In this document: piece after piece, positions 57,537 to 64,000 of the stretch
Numbering within the stretch: the stretch's first letter is position 1
Layout: every line of letters starts with the position of its first letter
DNA from: Roseiarcus sp963823165
GTDB lineage: Bacteria > Pseudomonadota > Alphaproteobacteria > Rhizobiales > Beijerinckiaceae
Direction: 5' to 3'
NCBI GenBank assembly: GCA_963823165.1
Contig: CAWGKV010000001.1
Span: 581,041-645,040 of the forward strand
Length of the DNA: 64,000 bases
Position numbers and translations under genes: made by a program
The notes under the pieces: model-generated
Seen by the model: only the letters and a program-made list of their open reading frames with translations
What the model was told of the DNA's origin: nothing
Database searches by the model: none

Positions 57537-59606
57537 ATGTCCCTCGCCCTGATTCGCACGGCCCCCTCGATCGATCTCAACCCGGCGCAGCGGCTCGCAG
57601 TCGAGCACGGGATCGGCGAATCGGAACGGCCCGGGCCGCTGCTCGTCATCGCCGGGGCGGGCTCGGGCAAGACGGCGATGCTCGCCCACCGGGTGGCGGC
57701 GCTCGTCTTCGCCGGCGCGGATCCGAGGCGCATCATGCTGGCGACGTTTTCACGCCGCGCGGCGGCCGAGCTCGGCCGGCGGGTCGAGCGGCTTCTCGCG
57801 CGCCGCCTTGGGCCGGAAGCGGCGGCCGCAGGCGCGCCCGCCTATTCCGGCACCTTTCACGCCATTGGCGCAAAAATCCTTCGCGAGTACGCGCCACGCC
57901 TTGGCCTCGATCCTGGCTTCACCATCCATGACCGCGAGGATTCGGCCGACCTCATGAACTGGGCGCGGCACGAGGCGGGACTGACGGAGACACAGGAGCG
58001 TTTCCCGACCAAGGGGACGTGCCTCGCCATCTATTCGCGGGTCGTCAACGCCCGGGGCGACCTCGGCGCCGCGCTCGCGAAATGGTTTCCGTGGGCGGCG
58101 GCGCACGAGGACGCGCTCCGGGCCCTGTTTGGCGCTTATGTCGTGGCGAAGCAGAGCCAGAACGTGCTCGACTACGACGACCTCCTGCTCTACTTCGCCC
58201 AGATGGTCGCCGAGCCGGACATCGCCGCCGAGATCGCGGCGCGTTTCGACCACCTGCTGGTCGACGAATACCAGGACACCAACGCGCTGCAGGCCGAGAT
58301 CGTTCTGGCGCTACGCCCCGGCGGGCTGGGCCTCACGGTGGTCGGCGACGACGCGCAGTCGATCTATTCCTTCCGCGCCGCAACCGTGCGCAACATCCTC
58401 GACTTCCCTTACGCCTTCGATCCGCCGGCCCGCGTGGTCACGCTCGACCGAAACTATCGCTCGACGCAGGCGATCCTTTCCGCCGCCAACGCCGTCATCG
58501 CGCTCGCGCCCGAGCGCTACGCCAAGGACCTGTGGACCGACAGGACGCAAGGGAGCGCGCCCGCGCTCGTGGCCGTCGCCGGGGAGGCTGATCAGGCGCG
58601 CTTCGTCGCGACCCGGGTCCTCGCGAACCGCGAGGCCGGCGCCGCGCTGAGATCGCAGGCGGTGCTGTTCCGCACATCGCACCACAGCGCGGCGCTCGAG
58701 CTCGAGCTCACGCGACGCAACATCCCCTTCGTCAAATTCGGCGGGCTGAAATTCCTCGACGCCGCGCATGTGAAGGACGCGCTGGCGCTGATGCGCTTCG
58801 CCGAGAATCCGCGCGACCGCATGGCGGGCTTTCGCGTCGCCCAGCTCATGCCAGGCGTCGGGACGAAGATAGCGGAGGCGATCGTCGACGCGGCGGCGGA
58901 GGACGACGGCTTCGCCGCAATGTCGGCGCTCGCCCTGCCAGTCCGCGCCCGCGCGGAATTTTCCGCTTTCGCCGACCTCATGCGCCGCATGGCGTCGCGC
59001 AAAACCCCTTGGCCGGGCGAGCTCGCCGTCGCCGTCGCCTGGCTCTCGCCGCAGCTCGAGACGCGCTACGACGATGCGGCGGCGAGGCTCAGCGACCTCG
59101 AGGCGCTCGAACGCATCGCTGCCTCCTTCGCCTCGCGTGAGCGGTTCCTGACCGAGCTGACCCTCGATCCTCCGGACGCCACCAGCGACGAGGCGGGGCC
59201 CCCCTCACGCGACGAGGACTATCTCATCCTCTCGACCATCCATTCGGCCAAGGGCCAGGAATGGCGCTCGGCGTTCGTCCTGAACTGCGTCGACGGCTGC
59301 ATCCCCTCCGATCTCGCCGCCGGCTCGTCCGAGGAGATCGAGGAGGAGCGGCGGCTCCTCTATGTGGCGATGACCCGCGCGCGCGACGAGCTGACGCTGA
59401 TCGTCCCGCAGCGTTTCTACGTACACGGCCAGCCGAGGAACGGCGACCGCAGCGTCTTCGCCGCCCGCACCCGCTTCATCCCGCCGCCGCTCCTGAAGCA
59501 TTTCGACCGGCTGACCTGGCCCGAGGCGCCGGCGCATCCGGCGCTGGTCCGGACTGAGGGGCAGCGCGTGGATCTCGCGGCGCGGATGCGAGCGATGTGG
59601 CGCTGA
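57537..59606 (+). CDS. UvrD/Rep-family DNA helicase
   Basis: Superfamily 1A helicase of about 689 residues. Motifs: LNPAQRLAVEHG (Q motif), LLVIAGAGSGKTAMLAHRVA (Walker A), LATFSRRAAAELGRRV (Ia), HLLVDEYQDTNALQ (II), VVGDDAQSIYSFRAA (III), LDRNYRSTQAILSAAN (IV), LSTIHSAKGQEWRSAFVLNC (V) and EERRLLYVAMTRARDEL (VI). It has no nuclease domain and its C-terminus is short, unlike UvrD proper. It is probably a repair or replication-restart helicase. ATG 57537 (MSLALIRTAP) or 57525. The insertion sequence ends about 50 bases upstream and probably displaced its native promoter. Confidence 0.93.
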   Translation: MSLALIRTAPSIDLNPAQRLAVEHGIGESERPGPLLVIAGAGSGKTAMLAHRVAALVFAGADPRRIMLATFSRRAAAELGRRVERLLARRLGPEAAAAGAPAYSGTFHAIGAKILREYAPRLGLDPGFTIHDREDSADLMNWARHEAGLTETQERFPTKGTCLAIYSRVVNARGDLGAALAKWFPWAAAHEDALRALFGAYVVAKQSQNVLDYDDLLLYFAQMVAEPDIAAEIAARFDHLLVDEYQDTNALQAEIVLALRPGGLGLTVVGDDAQSIYSFRAATVRNILDFPYAFDPPARVVTLDRNYRSTQAILSAANAVIALAPERYAKDLWTDRTQGSAPALVAVAGEADQARFVATRVLANREAGAALRSQAVLFRTSHHSAALELELTRRNIPFVKFGGLKFLDAAHVKDALALMRFAENPRDRMAGFRVAQLMPGVGTKIAEAIVDAAAEDDGFAAMSALALPVRARAEFSAFADLMRRMASRKTPWPGELAVAVAWLSPQLETRYDDAAARLSDLEALERIAASFASRERFLTELTLDPPDATSDEAGPPSRDEDYLILSTIHSAKGQEWRSAFVLNCVDGCIPSDLAAGSSEEIEEERRLLYVAMTRARDELTLIVPQRFYVHGQPRNGDRSVFAARTRFIPPPLLKHFDRLTWPEAPAHPALVRTEGQRVDLAARMRAMWR

Positions 59607-59616
59607 GCCGGTTCGG

Positions 59617-59862
59617 GACGAATTCCCTGTCATCGGACTCGCCGCGCGCGAGCGCAAAATCACTCTGACCGAGGTGGTCATCAACGACAAAGTGGATCTG
59701 CATCTCGCCGACGGCGACGATTCTTCCCTCAGCGCCCGCCTCAGCACCGGCATGCCGGGAGTTGATCGCAACGTCGCAGAGGAGCTCGTCAAGGACGCGG
59801 AGCCGCTTTGTCCCTCCAAGGCCATGCGCGGCAACGTCGCCGTCACGATCGATTTGGCTTGA
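59617..59862 (+). pseudogene. Ohr/OsmC family C-terminal remnant
   Basis: The frame reads DEFPVIGLAARERKITLTEV, then SSLSARLSTGMPGVDRNVAE and ELVKDAEPLCPSKAMRGNVA before a stop. This matches the C-terminal half of organic hydroperoxide reductases (SLPGVDR, CPYSNATRGN). The second redox Cys remains but the first, in the missing N-terminal half, is gone, and no start with a ribosome site precedes it. It lies right behind the helicase stop. I infer a truncated, inactive copy. Confidence 0.65.
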
Positions 59863-60035
59863 CCGCATTCCGCCATTGCGAGCAAACTGAGGGGCGCCAG
59901 CACCCGCCGTCCCACGCTCCCCTGGATTGCTTCGTCGCTTCGGTCCCGGCAATGACGGCGCTCGTGCAGCCCTGAGAACTGATCGGGGCTGTTCTCAAGT
60001 TCTACAGTCGAAAGCTGGCCGAGAAAGAGAACACC

Positions 60036-60197
60036 ATGGCGGCGATCCTGCCCGAGGACATCGACTGGAAGCCGTTTCCGGCGTTCCCACCGTCCGTCCG
60101 CCTTGCTGTGATTGTCGGCGAGCGCTCGCCGACCGGCCCCCATGTGATCAAGGCGCAAATTGAAGCGGCGGCATCAATGGGGCGTGCCGCCCTCTGA
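60036..60197 (+). pseudogene. Cupin-family N-terminal remnant
   Basis: Reads MAAILPEDIDWKPFPAFPPS and VRLAVIVGERSPTGPHVIKA before drifting and stopping after 53 codons. The sequence WKPFPAFPPS-x-RLAV-VG is the N-terminal signature of a cupin group (ChrR-like) in which the metal-binding His repeat follows directly; that repeat is absent here. No other frame continues it convincingly, so the gene is truncated rather than shifted. Confidence 0.5.
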
Positions 60198-60320
60198 AAA
60201 GATCAGGCAGCTTCGCGGCTGTTCACCAGAATGTGAACCCGGCGGTGGCGTCAACGAGTTAAACGATAGCCGTTTTCTCTTGCTTGGTCGTTTAGTGTGC
60301 CCGCGACAGGAGGTCATTTC

Positions 60321-60959
60321 ATGCCATTCAGCACTCTTGGTCTATCCGTAGCGACGGTCGGGATGTCGACGCTGGCTTTCGCCATCGCCGCTCCCGCTTC
60401 GGCGCAAGAGCACTTCGCGCAAAAACACTACGCACAAACGCATTACGCCCACACCTACCATGCGCACGCCCGTTATCGCCACTACGCCCGTTATGGCGAG
60501 GGTCGTCAGATCATCGTTCATCCGCAACAGTCCGTGCAGGTGCAGGTGCAGAACCAGGGCTACGGCTGGGGGCCCGCGGCGGCGGTGGGCAACGTCGTAG
60601 GCGGTGCAGGCCAGGCGGTGCAGGCCGTCTTTAACGGCGCCGGCGCCGTCGTGGGCGGGATCGTCGGCGGGGTCTTTGGCGGCGCGTCGGCCCTATTCGG
60701 CTACCCGTACAACGCCAACACGCCGTCGAGCTACGCCTACGGCTACGGATATGGGGGCCCCGGCTACACTTATGCCCCGGGTTACGGCTACGGCGCGCCG
60801 TTCGCGGCGCCGTTCAATGCGGCCGGCGCAGTCGCCGCAGCACCATTCCGGTTGGTCAGCGGCGCTTTGGGAGGGACCCCGTCCGCCGGCGCCGGTTACT
60901 CAGCCGCTTCCGGCTATGCCTATGCGCCGGCAACGGGCGCACCCGCGTACACCTACTAG
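60321..60959 (+). CDS. Secreted Gly/Tyr-rich protein
   Basis: A 212-residue protein with signal peptide MPFSTLGLSVATVGMSTLAF ending APASAQ, preceded by ACAGGAGGT. The mature part begins with His/Tyr/Ala repeats (KHYAQTHYAHTYHAHARYRH), then Gln/Val (QQSVQVQVQNQGYG). A Gly-rich glycine-zipper-like stretch follows (GAGAVVGGIVGGVFGGASAL) and then Tyr-Gly-rich repeats (YAYGYGYGGPGYTYAPGYGY). It is probably an envelope or surface protein; the zipper stretch could insert in a membrane. No known family assigned. Confidence 0.7.
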   Translation: MPFSTLGLSVATVGMSTLAFAIAAPASAQEHFAQKHYAQTHYAHTYHAHARYRHYARYGEGRQIIVHPQQSVQVQVQNQGYGWGPAAAVGNVVGGAGQAVQAVFNGAGAVVGGIVGGVFGGASALFGYPYNANTPSSYAYGYGYGGPGYTYAPGYGYGAPFAAPFNAAGAVAAAPFRLVSGALGGTPSAGAGYSAASGYAYAPATGAPAYTY

Positions 60960-61199
60960 GGCGCTGTCCCGCCTCAGCTTGGATGGACAGTCACTGCGAT
61001 CTCGTCGTCCGCAACCGCGTCTGCTTTCCCATGACGATGGTCACTTACGAACCGTCGCCAACCTCGAACGCCTCGACTATCGCGTCATCTTCGAACCCAA
61101 CGCCCATGCCACGTGACGTCAGCGTCGTAGCAGCAGGCTTTCGAGCGCCGGCCCCAGCGTCTGTAGCACCGTCCGCAAAAGGGCCGGCGCCCCGCTTCA

Positions 61200-61720
61200 C
61201 CGAAGCAGGCATCGAAAGGCGCCGGCGGAACATCGCGAAGAGCCGATTGCGATCATTCGAGGCAACCGGGGCTCGCGGACGCGCGAAAACGTCAGCCCGG
61301 CGTCGTCCGAGCGCAACAGCACGATCACATTACACCAGCACTGCCATATAGCTCGAAAAGCGGTAGCGACCGGGGTGGCGATGCGCCTGATACTCGTCAT
61401 GGCACAAGGCGAAAATCGTTTGACCGCCGTCCGACCAGGTCGCAGCGATCCAGACGCGGCCGCCGTAGTCCTCCGGATTCGGCGACCTCTTGCCAGCGAA
61501 CACGACCGCGCAGTCAAGGGTGCGGCTGTCATGCGCGATCACCTCCGCCGGGTGTGGCCGCTTGGATCGCGAGCATGACCCCGTGAAACCGGGCGCCGAC
61601 AACGAAGTCGAAATTGCGCATCGATTCCATCCAGGAGTTCGCGTCAGGAAAGCAGGCCGCATAGCGCTTGCACCATGTGCGAAACTCTTCATCGGAGAGG
61701 CGCGGCCGGATGTACTCATG
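61200..61720 (-). pseudogene. Decayed polysaccharide pyruvyl transferase and sialidase-like fragments
   Basis: The minus strand shows MRNFDFVVGARFHGVMLAIQ from a polysaccharide pyruvyl transferase-like protein (61560-61715). A shift of frame then gives EVIAHDSRT. Behind it a further piece reads YGGRVWIAATWSDGGQTIFA, LCHDEYQAHRHPGRYRFSSY, and in another frame QCWCNVIVLLRSDDAGLTFS, a pattern I associate with BNR/sialidase-like hypothetical proteins. Several frames are needed to read it and no starts are present, so these are remnants of envelope-polysaccharide or glycosidase genes. Confidence 0.5.
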
Positions 61721-61955
61721 TAGCCGCCGGCCGCGGTTTTGGCCTCCATGCCGGACCATTCTCCGCGCGAAAAGCGGATCATGTGGATTTCGGACTGAGC
61801 GATATAAGTTCCAGATGTTTCTTCCACGAGCTCGGCAAGCGATTACTCAATCGCCTTGCGGTGAGGCCAGAAGTGCAGGCCAGCGGCACGGCAATCCGGT
61901 CCAGGCGAGAACCCCGGAAAGTTTTGATGGCGGCCGGCGGGCAATGCAAGCCAGC

Positions 61956-61970
61956 GAACAAAAAAAGAAC
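61956..61970 (+). promoter_or_regulatory. SOS (LexA) box of recA
   Basis: GAACAAAAAAAGAAC is a perfect match to the alphaproteobacterial LexA operator GAAC-N7-GAAC. It lies 98 bases before the recA start, inside the recA promoter region. Repression by LexA and induction upon DNA damage are expected from what is known of this group. Confidence 0.88.
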
Positions 61971-62067
61971 TTGCGCTTGGAAACAAATCGTGGACAAATG
62001 CGCGCGGGATAGGCGCGGAGTTGCAGTTGCGGAGCGAGCCCCGCCCGTGAGAGAAGGACGCGAATCG

Positions 62068-63147
62068 ATGAATCAGCCGGTTCTTCGGGTGGTGGAAGGC
62101 GCAAGCGTGGACAAGACCAAAGCCCTCGACGCGGCCCTGTCGCAGATCGAACGCGCCTTCGGCAAGGGCTCGATCATGCGACTCGGGAAGAACCAGCAGG
62201 CGGTCGAGATCGAGACGGTGTCGACCGGTTCACTCGGGCTCGACATCGCGCTCGGCGTCGGAGGCCTGCCGCGCGGTCGGGTGGTTGAAATCTACGGGCC
62301 GGAATCGTCCGGCAAAACGACGCTGACCCTGCACGTGATCGCGGAAGCGCAGAAGAAGGGCGGGGTTTGCGCCTTCGTCGACGCCGAGCACGCGCTCGAC
62401 CCCGTCTATGCCAAAAAGCTCGGCGTGAACCTCAACGACCTCCTGATTTCCCAGCCCGACACGGGCGAGCAGGCGCTCGAAATCACCGACACCCTCGTCC
62501 GCTCGGGCGCGGTCGACGTCCTCGTCATCGACTCGGTCGCGGCGCTGACGCCGAAGGCCGAGATCGAAGGCGAGATGGGCGAGTCCCAGCCGGGACTGCA
62601 GGCGCGGCTGATGAGCCAGGCCCTGCGCAAGCTCACCTCCTCCATTTCACGCTCCAACACCATGGTGATCTTCATCAACCAGATCCGCATGAAGATCGGC
62701 GTCATGTACGGCTCGCCCGAAACCACGTCGGGCGGCAACGCGCTCAAGTTCTATGCTTCCGTCCGCCTCGACATCCGCCGCATCGGCTCGATCAAGGATC
62801 GCGACCAGATCGTCGGCAACCAGACCCGCGTCAAGGTGGTGAAAAACAAGGTTGCCCCACCGTTCAAGCAGGTTGAATTCGACATCATGTACGGCGAGGG
62901 CATCTCCAAGACCGGCGAACTCGTCGATCTCGGCGTCAAGGCGGGCATCGTGGAGAAATCGGGCGCCTGGTTCTCCTTCGACAGCGTCCGTCTCGGCCAG
63001 GGCCGGGAGAACGCTAAGGCCTTTCTCAAGGCCAACCCCGAGATGACCGACCGGATCGAACGCGCAATTCGCGAGAACGCCGGCCTCATCGCCGATCGAA
63101 TCCTCGAGAACGCCGGTCCTTCGGAAGAGGACGACGCCGAGGGCTAG
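62068..63147 (+). CDS. recA: Recombinase RecA
   Basis: Full-length RecA (359 residues): ALDAALSQIERAFGKGSIMR, Walker A IYGPESSGKTTLTLHVIAEA, AFVDAEHALDPVYAKKLGVN, Walker B VLVIDSVAALTPKAEIEGEM, loop L1 ESQPGLQARLMSQALRKLTS, L2 FINQIRMKIGVMYGSPETTS and the acidic C-terminus PSEEDDAEG. It forms the filament that AddAB loads and triggers LexA cleavage. ATG 62068 was chosen over the long open frame upstream because AGAAGGA and the SOS box lie directly before it. Confidence 0.98.
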   Translation: MNQPVLRVVEGASVDKTKALDAALSQIERAFGKGSIMRLGKNQQAVEIETVSTGSLGLDIALGVGGLPRGRVVEIYGPESSGKTTLTLHVIAEAQKKGGVCAFVDAEHALDPVYAKKLGVNLNDLLISQPDTGEQALEITDTLVRSGAVDVLVIDSVAALTPKAEIEGEMGESQPGLQARLMSQALRKLTSSISRSNTMVIFINQIRMKIGVMYGSPETTSGGNALKFYASVRLDIRRIGSIKDRDQIVGNQTRVKVVKNKVAPPFKQVEFDIMYGEGISKTGELVDLGVKAGIVEKSGAWFSFDSVRLGQGRENAKAFLKANPEMTDRIERAIRENAGLIADRILENAGPSEEDDAEG

Positions 63148-63419
63148 CAGCTGAAATTCCGCGGCGCCCGGAACTCATCGCCAAAATCCCCTCCACCGCG
63201 CGTCCCCCGTTCTCATGTTGCTCTGACAATCGCTGCTCTCGTCTTGCTCTGCCGAGATCGCCCGCATAGTCTCCGGGTGTTCGTTGGCAAGCGGTCGAAC
63301 CCGGGGCCTGCGGCGTTGACAGAGCCGGCGCGATGAGACTTATCTTGACCAAACGGTCAGTTTCTTCAAGCATCAGGCGCGCGCCGGACTTCGGCTCTCG
63401 CCCATTCGGGAGGTCAGGA

Positions 63420-64000
63420 ATGTTCGGTCGCAAATTCAGTCTTATGTCGACGGCGTTGTTCGCCGGCGCGCTCTTCGCCTCGAGCGCCGCCTTCGCGGCC
63501 GACGTCAAGCCCGCCGTGGTCTATGACCTCGGCGGCAAATTCGACAAATCCTTCAACGAAGGCGTGTTCAACGGCGCGACCAAATTCAAGAAGGACACCG
63601 GCATCGATTTCCGCGATCTCGAGATCCAGAACGACGCCCAGCGAGAGCAGGTCCTGCGCAAGTTCGCCAAGGACGGCTTTTCCCCGATCATGACGGTGGG
63701 CTTCGCCTGGGCGACGGCGCTCGGCAAGATCGCCAATGAGTTCCCGAACACCAAGTTCGGCATCATCGACATGGTCGTCGACAAGCCCAACGTGCAGTCG
63801 ATCGTTTTTAAGGAGCATGAGGGCTCGTTCGTCGTCGGCGTGATCGCCGCCGACACGTCCAAGACGGGCAAGCTCGGCTTCGTCGGCGGCATGGACATCC
63901 CGCTGATTTCCAAGTTCCAGTGCGGCTACCAGCAGGGCGTCAAAGATGCCTCCGGCGGAAAGGACGAGGGGTTCGCCAAGAAGACTGGAACGACGCCGGC
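63420..64000 (+). CDS. BMP-family (PnrA/Med-like) ABC transporter binding protein, partial
   Basis: 193 N-terminal residues, cut by the window edge. Signal peptide MFGRKFSLMSTALFAGALFA ending AAFA. The mature part begins DVKPAVVYDLGGKFDKSFNE, the hallmark of basic membrane protein (BMP) nucleoside-binding proteins, with FGIIDMVVDKPNVQSIVFKE and GKLGFVGGMDIPLISKFQCG. GGGAGGTCAGGA precedes the ATG. Relatives bind purine nucleosides for an ABC importer whose genes probably follow outside the window. Confidence 0.9.
   Translation, partial: MFGRKFSLMSTALFAGALFASSAAFAADVKPAVVYDLGGKFDKSFNEGVFNGATKFKKDTGIDFRDLEIQNDAQREQVLRKFAKDGFSPIMTVGFAWATALGKIANEFPNTKFGIIDMVVDKPNVQSIVFKEHEGSFVVGVIAADTSKTGKLGFVGGMDIPLISKFQCGYQQGVKDASGGKDEGFAKKTGTTP

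Noticed and set aside
1..64000. CRISPR arrays, tRNA or rRNA genes, prophage, restriction or other defence systems
   Set aside because: I saw no regularly spaced short repeats, no cloverleaf-like sequence in the gaps, no phage structural genes and no recognisable defence genes. AddAB and the helicase are general repair proteins.

Overview
The window reads as chromosomal DNA of a high-GC alphaproteobacterium. The evidence is AddAB-type recombination, an alphaproteobacterial SOS box (GAAC-N7-GAAC) in front of recA, an IalB-family secreted protein, a DUF2336 protein, HspQ, ATP-type PEP carboxykinase and malyl-CoA lyase. A member of Rhizobiales/Hyphomicrobiales is my best guess; genus cannot be read from this.

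Layout. 1-2 kb: divergent cobalamin genes (cbiB partial, cobC) and a decayed higBA toxin-antitoxin pair. 2-10.6 kb: addB-addA, a TAXI-like periplasmic protein and a small Sel1-like protein. 10.7-19.7 kb: pckA, then a lipid block with a medium-chain-type acyl-CoA ligase, three alpha/beta hydrolases, a wax ester synthase/DGAT and a short-chain dehydrogenase. 19.9-38.2 kb, all on the minus strand except its regulator: an aromatic catabolic island. It holds a six-gene toluene monooxygenase (tmoABCDEF), a six-component phenol hydroxylase (dmpKLMNOP), ferredoxin and catechol 2,3-dioxygenase (dmpQB) and the dehydrogenase branch of meta-cleavage (dmpC, E, F, G, H and a tautomerase). A divergent GntR/FCD regulator lies at its upstream end. 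38.4-49.3 kb: a small secreted peptide, PaaX-type regulator, DMT exporter, D-2-hydroxyacid dehydrogenase, AlkB, a PimC/PimD-like acyl-CoA dehydrogenase pair, CitE-like and MaoC-like proteins and DUF2336. 49.4-55.7 kb: DsbA/FrnE-like protein, peptide-binding protein, ialB, hspQ, mclA. 56-64 kb: an intact insertion sequence with a 9-bp target duplication, a UvrD-like helicase, several gene remnants, recA with its SOS box, and the start of a BMP-family binding protein.

How the genes work together. The island would take toluene (or a similar arene) through a cresol to a catechol using two different di-iron monooxygenases, open the ring extradiol, and run the product to pyruvate and acetyl-CoA. 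dmpD (the hydrolase branch) is absent, and no sigma54 activator of the DmpR/XylR type is visible. Instead tmo and dmp share a near-identical promoter/operator block (47 of 64 positions in my ungapped alignment) centred on the palindrome AATATCGATATT. Related half-sites lie beyond the GntR gene.

The most notable structure is at that island. The promoter-plus-leader segment appears twice. One copy holds a 731-bp element with imperfect terminal inverted repeats; the other copy looks like the corresponding empty site. A second copy of the element lies about 15 kb away in inverted orientation. Single-base frameshifts interrupt higA, dmpI and dmpL. They may be real decay or sequence errors, and should be settled before any functional claim.
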